Shown here: positions 15,738 to 26,800 of the stretch, piece after piece
Numbering within the stretch: the stretch's first letter is position 1
Layout of the letters: each line of letters opens with the position of its first letter
From: Bacteroidota bacterium
Lineage (GTDB): Bacteria > Bacteroidota > Bacteroidia > Chitinophagales > Chitinophagaceae
DNA: 64,000 bases
Reading direction: 5' to 3'
Assembly: GCA_947460175.1 (NCBI GenBank)
Contig: CANHGW010000010.1
Location: forward strand, 1 to 64,000
Translations under genes and position numbers: made by a program
Notes under the pieces: generated by a model
The model's database searches: none
What the model saw: the letters and a program-made list of their open reading frames with translations, nothing else
What the model was told of the DNA's origin: nothing

Positions 15738-17981
15738 ATGAAAAAAATATGTTTTTTTAGCCTGATGTTGACATTGTCTTTTTTGAATTCAAAAGGACAA
15801 TCCTTTTATGATATCAATACGATTCAACAAATTGAAATCTTTTTTCCTTTTTCAAACTGGGATCAAAAATTAGATTCCGCTGCAGCTACTGAAAGTTACA
15901 TCATTGCCGATTCTGTTAGAGTGAATGGTATTTCGTATGACAGTGTTGGTGTAAAATACAAAGGCAATAGCACCTATAGTGCAACTTATAAAAAAAATCC
16001 GTTCCATATTGAATTGGATTATATCAAAGGAAATCAAGATTATCAAGGATATACAGACATTAAGCTTGGCAATGCTTGGTCTGACCCATCCTTTCTACGT
16101 GAGCCCCTAGGATTTTATATACTACAACATTATATGGATTGTCCGCAATCTAATTTCACGAAAGTATTTATCAATGGCGTATCTCGAGGCATTTACAATA
16201 ATTCTGAAACTGTCAACAAAGATTTTGTTAGTTCTCATTATTTCGTGAGTGGCAAGCCTTTTTTCAAATGTAACAAACCCAATTTTCAGGCTCAAGGAAA
16301 CCCCAACCTTGTACCTAGTGGATATGATAGTATTGGATACTATGCACAACGATACGAAATGAAAAGTGATTATGGCTGGACTCGCTTCATTACAATGATG
16401 TATGCACTTAAAAATGATTCTGCCACAGTCGATACTATTCTAGATGTTGATAGAGCTTTGTGGATGCATGCTTTCAACAATGTGAATGTCAATCTAGATA
16501 GTTATACAGGTGGATTTATCCAAAACTATTACATGAGTGAGGATAACAATGGACGCTTTAACCCAACGGTTTGGGATTTGAATATGTGCTTTGGAAGCTT
16601 TACTACATTAACTTCTGCACTATCATTTACACAAATGCAACAGATGTCGCCTATGGCACAAAGCACAAGTACATCGAGACCTTTGATTTCAAAAATCATT
16701 CAACAAAGTCGCTATAAAAAACAATACATCGCTCATATGCGAACGATGCTCGACGAGATGATTACATCTAATAATTATTATACTACTGGTCAACAATTAC
16801 AAAACTTAATTTCAACGGAAATAAACGCTGATACAGTCAAATTTTATAGTTACAATAGCTTTTTAACCAACTTAGATACAGCTGCCATTACATCTGGCAA
16901 TAGCACTAAAATTGGAATAAAACAACTATTGAATAATCGAAAAAATTATTTATTATCAACAACTGAATTCCAGCAAGTACCTCCTACCTTGTCTATTCCC
17001 GTAGTATCGAATACCACGCCTGCATTAAATGCAACCGTATGGATTACTGCACAAACAAGCAATGCTACCTATGCTTATCTTGGACTTAGAAACGAACATT
17101 GGAAAAAATTTGATCGACTACCAATGTATGATGATGGTTTGCATCAAGATGGGGCTGCGAATGATGGATTATATGGCGTTTCATTTCAAGTAACTTCGGG
17201 TATGATGGAATATTATGTATATGCCGACAATGCCAATGCAGGTATTTTCTCACCTTCAAGAGCCGAACATGAGTATTATACATTATTAGCTTCTATCCCT
17301 CCTATAAGCAATGGCTCATTAGTGATTAACGAGTTTATGGCAAGTAACTCAACCACCATTCAAGATCCAACAGGTAGCTATCCTGATTGGGTTGAAATAT
17401 TCAATACGACCAACAACCCTTTAAGTTTAAGCGGATTATACCTCAGTGATAATCTATCAATAAATACCAAATGGGCTTTTCCTGTGACAGCAAGTATTGC
17501 TGCCAATAGTTATATCATAGTATGGCTCGATGGCGACACACTACAAAATGGCTATCATGCTAACTTTAAATTAAGTGCAGGTGGTGATCAGCTTTACCTT
17601 AATTATGCCAATAATACGATGTTGGATAGTGTAAATTTTGGACAACAAGTAACCGATGTTTCTACTGGTCGATGCTTGAATGGCATAGGCACATTTATAG
17701 CACAATCTTCTCCTACACCTGGCGCTTCTAATCATTGTCCTACAGGTTTACAACACCTCGAATCAAGCAATCATTATACACTTATTCCTAACCCTTCGAG
17801 CAATCTGGTTAGAATCATGAGTGATAAGAAAATCGAGCAAATACATGTTGTAAATTCAATTGGCCAATCATTTTACAATTCAATAGGTGGCAATACAGAT
17901 TTTAATGTGAAAAACTGGCCTACTGGAATATATTATGTAACCATCAATAATCAGCAAGTAATAAAACTGCTCGTAGATTAA
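15738..17981 (+). CDS. Secreted CotH-kinase-like protein with lamin-tail and T9SS sorting domains
   Basis: A signal peptide (1-21, ending NSKGQ) is followed by a CotH-like kinase region (about 30-400). Its markers are VKYKGNSTYSATYKKNPFHIEL, the INGVSRGIYNNSETVNKDF loop and VWDLNMCFG. CotH is a spore-coat protein kinase in Bacillus; the DLN here replaces the more usual DLD. A beta-sandwich linker follows, then a lamin-tail domain (about 535-650, LVINEFMASNS, YPDWVEIFN). The last about 70 residues are a type IX sorting domain (YTLIPNPSSNLVRIMS to GIYYVTINNQQVIKLLVD). It is therefore predicted to be surface-attached or released. Kinase activity is uncertain. Confidence 0.85.
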   Translation: MKKICFFSLMLTLSFLNSKGQSFYDINTIQQIEIFFPFSNWDQKLDSAAATESYIIADSVRVNGISYDSVGVKYKGNSTYSATYKKNPFHIELDYIKGNQDYQGYTDIKLGNAWSDPSFLREPLGFYILQHYMDCPQSNFTKVFINGVSRGIYNNSETVNKDFVSSHYFVSGKPFFKCNKPNFQAQGNPNLVPSGYDSIGYYAQRYEMKSDYGWTRFITMMYALKNDSATVDTILDVDRALWMHAFNNVNVNLDSYTGGFIQNYYMSEDNNGRFNPTVWDLNMCFGSFTTLTSALSFTQMQQMSPMAQSTSTSRPLISKIIQQSRYKKQYIAHMRTMLDEMITSNNYYTTGQQLQNLISTEINADTVKFYSYNSFLTNLDTAAITSGNSTKIGIKQLLNNRKNYLLSTTEFQQVPPTLSIPVVSNTTPALNATVWITAQTSNATYAYLGLRNEHWKKFDRLPMYDDGLHQDGAANDGLYGVSFQVTSGMMEYYVYADNANAGIFSPSRAEHEYYTLLASIPPISNGSLVINEFMASNSTTIQDPTGSYPDWVEIFNTTNNPLSLSGLYLSDNLSINTKWAFPVTASIAANSYIIVWLDGDTLQNGYHANFKLSAGGDQLYLNYANNTMLDSVNFGQQVTDVSTGRCLNGIGTFIAQSSPTPGASNHCPTGLQHLESSNHYTLIPNPSSNLVRIMSDKKIEQIHVVNSIGQSFYNSIGGNTDFNVKNWPTGIYYVTINNQQVIKLLVD

Positions 17982-18066
17982 AAGAGCAACGCATGAAGTC
18001 CTTTTATAAAGACAATACTAAAACATTTTTTGTTGTATTTTAGCCCGTTCAAAGAACTTCTTGCAG

Positions 18067-20037
18067 ATGAACGGAGCGTCGCAAATCCGCTACATATTGA
18101 TTCACAGTCGACTTCCAACTTATATAATTGGATTCATACTACTCATTTGTGTTTTACAATCCAATGCTCAAAACAAAGCGGACTCTGCCTATAAAGCGTT
18201 CAGAAATGCATACAATGATTGTGAGGATTATTTGCGAAAAGGCAAACTAGATAAAGCCATCAAATGTTATGAAGATTTGATCGTAATGAATCCTAAGAAA
18301 ATAAAAAGCTATGTTCGATTAGCTGAAATTAATTATCAAAAAAGAGATTTACAAAAGACCTTGTTTTATGCAAATAAAGCCATAGACCTGAACGCCAACG
18401 AAGCATACTCCCCTATGACCTATCTTGCTAATAAAATGAAAAGTAATCGGGATGATGAAATAGCTATACTGATATTGAATCGACTGACTGTATCCGATAT
18501 GGATACCATCAAACTTTCGAAAGCACAAAAAAACAGACAAGATTATTCGCTTGCTGCGGCGTACGATAAGACGCCTGTACCTGGCGTAAACTTGTACAAT
18601 ATCGGTGATAGTATCAATACCAAGGAAGATGAGTATTTCCCATCTTTAAGTTTGGATGGAAATACATTGGCATTCACACGAAAAATAAATGGAGCCAACG
18701 AAGATTTTTTTATAGCTCAGCGCGATACCAATTTACGATGGAGCAAAGCGAAGAACATGGGAACGCCGCCCAACACTGGATCGCCCGATGGCGCTGCTAT
18801 GTTGAGTGCCGATGGGTATTATATTTTTTATACGCGTTGCGATGTACGTAGTCCCGATGGAATCGAAGGTGGTGGGTGCGATTTGGTATTTAGCTATCGC
18901 GAGGATAGTGCTTGGAGTTCTCCACAATATTTTGGTTATACAATCAACACTACAGCTTATGAAGGACAGCCTTGCCTTAGCAGTGACAATAAAGATTTAT
19001 ATTTTGTAAGTAATCGGGAAGGTGGCTATGGTGGCTTGGATATATGGGTAAGTCGGTTTATAGGTAATTTATGGTCTAAACCAGTCAATCTTGGACCGAC
19101 CATTAATACCTCCAAAAATGAATCTTCGCCGTTTATACATCCCGATAATGAGACCCTCTACTTCACCAGCGATGGACATCCGGGCTTAGGAGCTACGGAT
19201 ATTTTTATTAGTCGAAAAAATAAAAATGGCACTTGGAAACGACCTATCAATGTAGGCGCTCCAATCAATAGTGAAAACTATGAAAGCTCAGTAGTAGTAG
19301 ATGCCAAAGGAGAAATGGGTTATTTTGCTGCCAATAGAAAAGATTCTAAAGGAGGCATGGACCTATTTGCATTTGATGTATATCCTGCTATTGCTCCGGT
19401 GCCTACGGTATGTATCAAAGGGTATTTGTACGATAAATATTTCAAAACAAAATTGTATGAGCGTAACCTTGAATTCATCTATACATACAATGGATTAAAC
19501 ATAGGCAATGTACAAAGCAACGAAGGCGATGGAAGTTATGCCAAGGCATTGCAAATGGGTAAAACATATTTAATCAAAGTAGATGAACCTGGCTATAGAC
19601 CATTTTACAAAACATTGAAACTAACAAGCGACACCATCGAACAAAATATTTATTTTGATATTAGACTTCGCCAACCTGGTTATATAGATTCACTATTAAA
19701 AACTAAATTAAAAACAGATAGTACTCATCTGAAATTGGATAGTAATTCCATCTTAGTCTTTGATAGTATAGTTCATCGTTGGCCGCAATGGACAGCTGAT
19801 AGTGCATCTGTAGTAGTATTCCTGAAAGGAATGTATTACTGTGGCGATAGCACTGGTGATACGCTTTACAAACAGCGTATTGATGAATGCAATAAGCGAC
19901 TCGAATACATCTCCAGATTATTTGAAAAAAATGGCATAGAATGTAAATACATCATGCAAGATTTAGAAATGAATATTTACAATGATGAAGAAGATTTGTT
20001 TGATGAGGTAGATGTAAAAATTGTAGAGTATTATTGA
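18067..20037 (+). CDS. PorE-like outer-membrane protein: TPR, PD40 propeller and divergent OmpA-like tail
   Basis: The chain starts with a membrane/signal segment (about 18-35, ending SNAQ). TPR units follow (about 40-110, LRKGKLDKAIKCYEDLI and KAIDLNANEAY). A beta-propeller of PD40/WD40-like blades spans about 185-440 (FPSLSLDGNTLAFTRK, AAMLSADGYYIFYTR, QPCLSSDNKDLYFVSNREGG, SPFIHPDNETLYFTSDGH). A carboxypeptidase-regulatory-like fold occupies about 450-550. The last 100 residues only loosely resemble OmpA-C: GDSTGDTLYKQRIDECNKRL aligns with the usual GHTDNTG...LSERRA block. This order equals that of PorE, a T9SS component tying the outer membrane to peptidoglycan. The TTG at 18061 is rejected in favour of the ATG at 18067. 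Confidence 0.75.
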   Translation: MNGASQIRYILIHSRLPTYIIGFILLICVLQSNAQNKADSAYKAFRNAYNDCEDYLRKGKLDKAIKCYEDLIVMNPKKIKSYVRLAEINYQKRDLQKTLFYANKAIDLNANEAYSPMTYLANKMKSNRDDEIAILILNRLTVSDMDTIKLSKAQKNRQDYSLAAAYDKTPVPGVNLYNIGDSINTKEDEYFPSLSLDGNTLAFTRKINGANEDFFIAQRDTNLRWSKAKNMGTPPNTGSPDGAAMLSADGYYIFYTRCDVRSPDGIEGGGCDLVFSYREDSAWSSPQYFGYTINTTAYEGQPCLSSDNKDLYFVSNREGGYGGLDIWVSRFIGNLWSKPVNLGPTINTSKNESSPFIHPDNETLYFTSDGHPGLGATDIFISRKNKNGTWKRPINVGAPINSENYESSVVVDAKGEMGYFAANRKDSKGGMDLFAFDVYPAIAPVPTVCIKGYLYDKYFKTKLYERNLEFIYTYNGLNIGNVQSNEGDGSYAKALQMGKTYLIKVDEPGYRPFYKTLKLTSDTIEQNIYFDIRLRQPGYIDSLLKTKLKTDSTHLKLDSNSILVFDSIVHRWPQWTADSASVVVFLKGMYYCGDSTGDTLYKQRIDECNKRLEYISRLFEKNGIECKYIMQDLEMNIYNDEEDLFDEVDVKIVEYY

Positions 20038-20115
20038 GGAATTTAGATTTTTATTGTTTTATAAAATGTTTTGTTTCTATGTGATTATAGAAATTCCATG
20101 ACACAATATTTATTA

Positions 20116-20202
20116 TTAAAATAAAAAACTATGTTTTATGTCAGGTTGGGCATAGGTTACTAAACTCAACATCCCAACCATGCAGAACAATAAATATTTC
20201 AT
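20116..20202 (-). CDS. 28-residue signal-peptide-like ORF, possibly a gene relic
   Basis: An ATG at 20202 opens a reading frame coding a typical signal peptide, ending VTYAQP (signal-peptidase I-like), then eight more residues and three in-frame stops. It lies in the 264-base gap downstream of the giant T9SS gene, beyond its terminator. With one base removed after HSF the frame would run about nine codons further. This looks like the stump of a secreted-protein gene, or a very small exported peptide. I cannot tell which. Confidence 0.3.
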   Translation of the reverse strand: MKYLLFCMVGMLSLVTYAQPDIKHSFLF

Positions 20203-20253
20203 AATATGAATGTGTTTTTAATTCAACTATAAAGTTAAGATAATTACATTATA

Positions 20254-20280
20254 AAAACGTCCCGCAGATGCGAGACGTTT
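20254..20280 (-). terminator. Terminator of the first giant T9SS gene
   Basis: AAACGTC.CGCA pairs with TGCG.GACGTTT, with one internal mismatch on each side. On the minus strand it ends GACGTTTTTATAA. It lies 22 bases past the stop of the gene at 20302-23718. Confidence 0.8.
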
Positions 20281-20301
20281 AAAATATAATTGAAAATGTG
20301 A

Positions 20302-23300
20302 TTAATTCTTTCTTACTGGCTGAGAATAATTCAATCCTTTTTCGTTTGTAATAGAAATCATATATATACCATCTGCCAAGCCTTGCATATCTACCAAGCT
20401 AGTATTGCCACCTGCTTGCAATTGCATGTCTACTACTTTCACTGTGCGACCTGTTGCATCCGTAATTTTCAATTTAGCCACTGTTGCTTTTGGTGTATTG
20501 ATATCTACATTCAAGTTGGTATTCACTGGATTTGGATACAAGGTCACAATGGTTTCATTGCCAAAGTATACATCCACCACTTTACTATAACTCATTTGAC
20601 CATCAACATCATGTTGTTGTAATCGATAGTAGTTATGACCTTGGTATGGTGTTGCATCGGTGTAGCCATAATCTAAACGCACATTGCTATTGCCATTCAC
20701 AGCTTTGCTAGCAATATTTTCCGATAATCGACTAAATGATTTACCGTCTTTGCTACGCTCTACTACAAAGTGACTATTGTTTTGTTCTGTCACTGTACTC
20801 CAATTCAATTGAGATGTAGCATCTACTTTTGTTCCTTTAAAATTCAAAATACCGACTGGCAATGGCACATTACCAGGGTTTTGAGTATGAAGGTAAAAGT
20901 AAGAGAAGCCACTCACTGGGAAACAAACAGTCCACACAGTAGATAATGGATCATATGAAGCCGAAATAGAAGCATTTGAAATGGCAGTAGGTATATGCCC
21001 TGGTGTATTCAAATCACCATTATCTACTTTCGTAATAGCAATATTACTCATGTTAGCAGGCATACTTGCAGCTGTTGGTAGTAATGGCCATCCAAAAAAG
21101 CCTGCATCTGCATTGTAATCTTGAAAGTCCTGATCCAAATAATACAAACAGACTTGCGCTGTATCATTGGTGGTAGGTGTAATCTGATACGTACGATTTA
21201 CATACGGTTGTAAATTGTGGAATGGTGTACTTGCTGCTATATCCAAACATGTAGCAGTTGAACCCAAACTAATAGAATTTGACACATCTGATATTGCACT
21301 TATTCTTCTACAATCCGAAGGAGAACGAAGTGTATCGGATAAGCCATCCATTATTGTAATTGAATTACAACCATAACTACCAGCTACAGAGTAAGCGCCT
21401 ATGATATCCTGACCAGATATATAATTATTTGCAGCTGCAATATCTAAGAATATAGTAGCGGTATCAGAACATACTGGTGAAGTATTGGTAGCAAAAACCA
21501 TATACACGGTATCAGCCGTTAAAATATTGTGTGGATTTGGATGAAGTGTAGTATAGGTATTATCATTGTAATACAAGGTATCTGTACCAGTAGGCGATGT
21601 ACTAAATGGATCTATTAAATTGGCCACATCGATTGAAGCAGGGGCGCAAGCAAAACCTGTGATAACAGCACTTGGCAACTCTGGCAAACTATTTACTTGA
21701 AGTAACAAGCTATCTTTTGCAAAACAACCTGTTGCTGGATAAAATACTTTTGAATAAATAAAGTTTGTACTACTTGTATCGTTGGTTGCATTTAAAATTT
21801 GTGCAAGCAAAGGTTCATCAAAATAATATTCAACACTAGCCAAGGCATTGTTGCCAGATACCGAATTGTTCATAGTAGTTAAATCAAAGATTCCACTATT
21901 TGAACTTACAGCATATTCACATTGAGACAAGGTATCTTGAAAAGCTGCTGGTGATGGATTGATGACCAAGCTTACTGGCACTCTACAATTTGAACTTCCA
22001 GAACAAGCTGCAAACCATGTATAAGTACCTGTATTATTTGAATTTGACAAACCAGAACCAGTAGTAATCAATGGATTAAACGGTGAAAATGTATATAAAT
22101 TAACACCACCTGCAGGTGCACTATACCATTCGAAACTAGCTGGCACATATTGATAATATATTTTCAATGTTACTGTTGTAGGTATAGCTAATGCATTGAT
22201 ATTTATATCAGAAGAACCTGCTACATCATTGAAACTTTCCCAATAGCCTACATTCACAGGGCCACCTACTCCAACTGCAGAATACATATTTCCTAATTGA
22301 GTAGAATTGATTGTACGGGCATGTGTGAAGCTAGTACTTCCAGATGTGGGCGAACCTGGCATAGTAACTCCTGGTGAAAATAAATTTCCTCCAATAGGCG
22401 TTGTTCCATATATGTTCATACGCACTTCACTTCTCCATGAACCTGGATTTGTAGATAAATTTGTAACCTCTAATAATCCACTTTGAAAAGTAGCACCTGC
22501 TGGCAGGAGAGGTAATATGGCAGATGCGAACTGGCACGAAGCGGCATCATTATTTCCATCATTGCATGGGCCTAATACAGTAAAGTTGATAGTAGCTGAA
22601 TCACTTATTGGAGTTGCACAACCCGACACAGTCAATCCTTGACCAAAAGGGATACTACTGAATTGACACAATGGATAGTTAGGACCAGCAGTGGGTCTAA
22701 AGTTTATTTTTGTGATTGGAGTAGGTAATGAATCATTTAGCAAATTGGCGTTTGTAACACCTGCTACAGATATGGTTCCATTGATTGTATAAGTACCTCC
22801 TGCATACATATTTATCCCTGGAAAAATTGCACTCACACAAGAGGCTCCTAATGGATTTAATAGTCCTGTATTGATAGTTTGGGTATAGGTATTGATACCA
22901 TTTGGTCCATTCACATAAAGTGTATATGTGGCAGGATTTACTGATAAATCAATTGCCGAGGAACCAAGATTACATAACTGAACACTCAATACTTGATTGG
23001 CAGAATAACAGTTACCTGCAGGTGATGTAATAACTGTCAAAGCAGGATCGTATGCAGCAATATAAAATAAGTAAGATCTACCTAAACCTGGCCATGTATT
23101 ATTTAAATCATTAGATACAGCTGTACTTGATGTATGTGTGGTAGTGGTAATACTATGAAATTGAGTACCTGATGAAGCAATACCAACTGTAGATGAATTG
23201 ACAACTGCACCATAATCGTACACAAACTGAACTATATTACTAGTTTCATACAACCATACTTGAAAGTGTTTATCAACGATTCCAACAGGTGAACCTGAAA

Positions 23301-23718
23301 AACTTCTTACTTCCCAATCAACCACTAATTTTCTATTAGGAGCTATTCCTAATAATTGGTAACGTATTCCATTTCCTTCTGTAAATAAATCATCCCAAAA
23401 AGGCATTAATACAGGATATACACTAGCATTTGCCGGAAATGTATTTGTAAAGGCAGTAAATGCTGTTGCACCTAAACATACAACTCCATTGGTAGATGCA
23501 CTAAATTGAGTATAAGAGGTACCTGCAAAACTAAAACTAAATCCAATATTTGTCAAAGTAGAAGCTTGATCATCTACACCAGATCCAATTAATGTTGTAG
23601 GAGAAACTAATGGTTCCAAGGCAGTACTACCATTCGTAGAATAAATATAATTCGCAGCTGTTTGTGCAAACGATTCTATACTTGCTAATAATAAAAATAA
23701 GGTAAAAATTTTTTTCAT
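20302..23718 (-). CDS. Giant secreted T9SS cargo protein, adhesin-like (paralogue 1)
   Basis: The 1138-residue protein starts at the ATG at 23718; the frame upstream to 23763 would bury the signal peptide (MKKIFTLFLLLASIESFAQ). The N-terminal domain (about 20-225) is a beta-sandwich with TLTNIGFSFSFAGTSYTQFS and VLMPFWDDLF. Ig-like/CARDB-type repeats rich in Cys follow (GNCYSANQVLSVQLCNLGSS; FGQGLTVSGCATP). Then comes a large region shared with the neighbour, including VERSKDGKSF, and a C-terminal T9SS sorting domain (VTLYPNPVNTNLNVDI to GLNYSQPVRKN). No catalytic motif was seen, so an adhesive or structural surface role is inferred. The last about 900 residues are a paralogue of the next gene, but the N-terminal domain differs. 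Confidence 0.88.
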   Translation of the reverse strand: MKKIFTLFLLLASIESFAQTAANYIYSTNGSTALEPLVSPTTLIGSGVDDQASTLTNIGFSFSFAGTSYTQFSASTNGVVCLGATAFTAFTNTFPANASVYPVLMPFWDDLFTEGNGIRYQLLGIAPNRKLVVDWEVRSFSGSPVGIVDKHFQVWLYETSNIVQFVYDYGAVVNSSTVGIASSGTQFHSITTTTHTSSTAVSNDLNNTWPGLGRSYLFYIAAYDPALTVITSPAGNCYSANQVLSVQLCNLGSSAIDLSVNPATYTLYVNGPNGINTYTQTINTGLLNPLGASCVSAIFPGINMYAGGTYTINGTISVAGVTNANLLNDSLPTPITKINFRPTAGPNYPLCQFSSIPFGQGLTVSGCATPISDSATINFTVLGPCNDGNNDAASCQFASAILPLLPAGATFQSGLLEVTNLSTNPGSWRSEVRMNIYGTTPIGGNLFSPGVTMPGSPTSGSTSFTHARTINSTQLGNMYSAVGVGGPVNVGYWESFNDVAGSSDININALAIPTTVTLKIYYQYVPASFEWYSAPAGGVNLYTFSPFNPLITTGSGLSNSNNTGTYTWFAACSGSSNCRVPVSLVINPSPAAFQDTLSQCEYAVSSNSGIFDLTTMNNSVSGNNALASVEYYFDEPLLAQILNATNDTSSTNFIYSKVFYPATGCFAKDSLLLQVNSLPELPSAVITGFACAPASIDVANLIDPFSTSPTGTDTLYYNDNTYTTLHPNPHNILTADTVYMVFATNTSPVCSDTATIFLDIAAANNYISGQDIIGAYSVAGSYGCNSITIMDGLSDTLRSPSDCRRISAISDVSNSISLGSTATCLDIAASTPFHNLQPYVNRTYQITPTTNDTAQVCLYYLDQDFQDYNADAGFFGWPLLPTAASMPANMSNIAITKVDNGDLNTPGHIPTAISNASISASYDPLSTVWTVCFPVSGFSYFYLHTQNPGNVPLPVGILNFKGTKVDATSQLNWSTVTEQNNSHFVVERSKDGKSFSRLSENIASKAVNGNSNVRLDYGYTDATPYQGHNYYRLQQHDVDGQMSYSKVVDVYFGNETIVTLYPNPVNTNLNVDINTPKATVAKLKITDATGRTVKVVDMQLQAGGNTSLVDMQGLADGIYMISITNEKGLNYSQPVRKN
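20999..21081. repeat. 83-bp tract identical to 24543-24625
   Basis: This segment inside paralogue 1 matches the corresponding segment of paralogue 2 at every base over 83 positions. After one mismatch the identity resumes for 11 more. Flanking homologous coding sequence shows frequent synonymous differences. Confidence 0.85.
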
Positions 23719-23762
23719 GATTGTTGTTTTTGTAGTCTGAGATTTTGTAGAGAAATATTGCA

Positions 23763-23770
23763 CAAAGTTA
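23763..23770 (-). promoter_or_regulatory. -7 promoter box for T9SS paralogue 1
   Basis: The minus strand reads TAACTTTG, a TAnnTTTG match, 45 bases before the ATG at 23718. It lies just beyond the terminator of the upstream paralogue, indicating separate transcription of the two giant genes. Confidence 0.5.
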
Positions 23771-23790
23771 AACTAAAAATGTAAAAAAAA

Positions 23791-23822
23791 GTCAGCCAAT
23801 TGAAATATGACAATTGGCTGAC
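23791..23822 (-). terminator. Terminator between the two giant T9SS genes
   Basis: GTCAGCCAATTG and CAATTGGCTGAC form a perfect 12-bp stem with an 8-base loop, followed on the minus strand by eight T. It lies 23 bases past the stop of the gene at 23846-28120. Confidence 0.9.
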
Positions 23823-23845
23823 AAATTATAAACTGAAAATTAGTA

Positions 23846-26800
23846 TTAATTCTTCCTTACCGGCTGAGAATAATTTAATCCTTTGTCGTTGGTAATAGAA
23901 ATCATGTACATGCCATCTGCTAAGCCTTGCATATCTACCAATGAAGTATTACTTCCGGCTTGCAATTGCATATCTACCACTTTCACAGTACGTCCTGTGG
24001 CATCGGTGATTTTCAATTTAGCTACTGTTGCTTTTGGTGTATTGATATCTACATTCAAGTTAGTATTCACTGGATTTGGATACAATGTAACGATGGTTTC
24101 ATTGCCAAAATACACATCTACAACCTTGCTGTAACTCATATGACCATCAATATCATGTTGTTGTAAACGGTAGTAGTTATGTCCTTGATATGGTGTTGCA
24201 TCGGTATAACCATAATCTAATTGTTCATTACTATTTCCATTCACTGCTTTACTTGCAATATTGTCCGACACGCGAGCAAATGATTTACCATCTTTACTAC
24301 GTTCTACAACAAAGTGACTATTGTTGATTTCAGTCACAGTACTCCAATTCAATTGCGAAGTTGCATCTACGCGCGTTCCTCTGAAGTTAAGCATACTAAC
24401 TGGTAATGGTACATTGCCTGGGTTTTGCGTATGAAGATAGAAATAAGAGAACCCATTCACTGGGAAACATATGGTCCAAACAGTTGAACTTGGATCATAA
24501 GTAGCAGAAATAGATGCATTCGATATTGCAGTTGGAATATGACCTGGTGTATTCAAATCACCATTATCTACTTTCGTAATAGCAATATTACTCATGTTAG
24601 CAGGCATACTTGCAGCTGTTGGTAGAAATGGCCATCCTAGAAAACCAGCATCAGCATTGTAATCCTGCAAATCTTGATCTAAGTAATACAAACATACTTG
24701 TGCAGTGTCATTTGTAGTTGGAGTAATCTGATACGTACGATTTACATACGGTTGTCCATTATGAAATGGTGTACTTGCTGCAATTTCAAGGCAAGTAGCA
24801 GTTGAACCTAAACTAATTGAATTCGACACATCAGTTACTGCACTTACACGACGACAATCAGATGGGGATCGAAGCGTATCGGATAAGCCATCCAGAATAG
24901 TCACCGAGTTACAGCCATAACTTCCTGCTACTGAGTAACCTCCTATTACATCCTGTCCTGAAATATAATTACTTACAGGTGTGATGTCTATAAATACAGT
25001 TGCTGTATCGGAACATACTGGCGAAGTATTGGTCGCAAATACCATATAAACTGTGTCCGCTGTATTGATTGCATGCGGATTGGGATGTAATGTGGTATAA
25101 GTATTATCATCATAATATAACGTATCTGTTCCTACTGGTGAAGTACTGAATGGATCAATTAAATCTGCCACATCGATAGACAATGGAGCACATGCAAATC
25201 CTGTAATTACAGCACTTGGTAACTCAGGTAAGCTATTTACTTGAAGCAGTAAGCTATCTTTTGAGAAACAACCTGTAGAAGGATAAAATACTTTAGAATA
25301 GACAAAGTTAGTTGATGAAGTATCATTAGAAGGTAAAGGAACTTGAGAGAATAAAGGCTCGTCTAAGAAATACTCTACACTTGCAGCAAGGTTATTACCC
25401 GATACCGCACTATTCATTGTTGTTAAATCAAAAATTCCACTATTCGAACTCACTGCATATTCACATTGAGACAATGTATCTTGGAATGCAGCAGGTGTTG
25501 GATTAATGACTAAGTTGACCGGTACACGGCAGTTCGAACTACCTGCACAAGCTGCAAACCAAGTATAAGTACCTGTAGTATTTGAATTGGACAAACCAGA
25601 ACCAGTTGTAATCAATGGATTAAAAGGTGATAAATTATACAAATTCACACCACCCGATGGGGCACTATACCACTCCACATTAGCTGGTATGTAAGAGTAA
25701 TATACTTTCAAGGTAGCAGTGGTTGGCGATCCTGCGTTGGGATTAGCGTCTGCAACTGCAAATAAATCGTTCCAAGTTTCCCAATATCCTATGTTCAAGG
25801 TCGTATTGGCAGGATTGAATATATTTGATAATTGTGCTGGGGTTATAAGTCGTTTATTGGTAAAATTCGCATTTGATCCTATAGACTGACCTCCTATGAG
25901 TTGATTGCCAGCTCCCGTGTTATATCCCGTAGGACAACCCGCAAACAACTGAGCACCAATTGGCGAAGTTCCGTATAAAATAAAACGAACTTCAGTCATA
26001 AAACTGGATGATAAATTGGTAATTTCTAGAGAGCCATTGGACGTAAAATAAGCTCCTGGTGGCAATGTGGGTATGGTAGCATTTGCAAAAGCTCCTGCAT
26101 ATTGATTAGAACAATTGGCAGGTGCATTTAATGCAGTTCCTCCACCAGTTGCACCTACATTATCGATACATGGTGTGATGTTGAACGTAATCGTAACTGA
26201 ATCATTGAGTGGAGTTGCACAACCAGATACGGTCAAACCTTGACCAAATGGAATTGGACTATACTGACATAAATTGTAAGGAGCCCCAGCTGTTGGTCGA
26301 TAGTTAATTTTGATAATTGGGTTTTGCAATGAATCATTGAATAGATTGCCATTCACTACACCCGAAATAGTTAACGAAGTATTCAATGAGTAAGTACCGC
26401 CATTAAACATATTTACACCTGTAAAAATAGCTGTAACACCAGATGCTCCGTAAGGTGTCAAAAGTCCTGTTGATAATGTAACATTATAAGGCGTTAATCC
26501 CAATGGTCCATTTACATTTAAAGTTACAGTAACTGGATTCACCGATAAATCAATAGGTGTAGAACCATAGTTACGAATTTGTGCGGTCACTACTTGATTG
26601 GCACTAAAGCAATTTCCACTTGGTGAAGTCATTGAAGCTACACCTGGATCATAAGGTGTAGGTGGTATTATATTTACTAAATAATCTTCTGTTTCGCCTT
26701 GTGTGTAGGAACCACAAGGTGTAATTGTAGTAGCTGTAGCTTGTCCACCACTTTGTCCAATGATTCTCATTCTGGTTAACCCAGATAATGCAGTCACTGG

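Noticed and set aside
20140-20180. GGTTGGG/CCCAACC inverted repeat as a regulatory hairpin
   Set aside because: The bases are better explained as coding for the small signal-peptide-like ORF; the stem is short and the loop about 25 bases.
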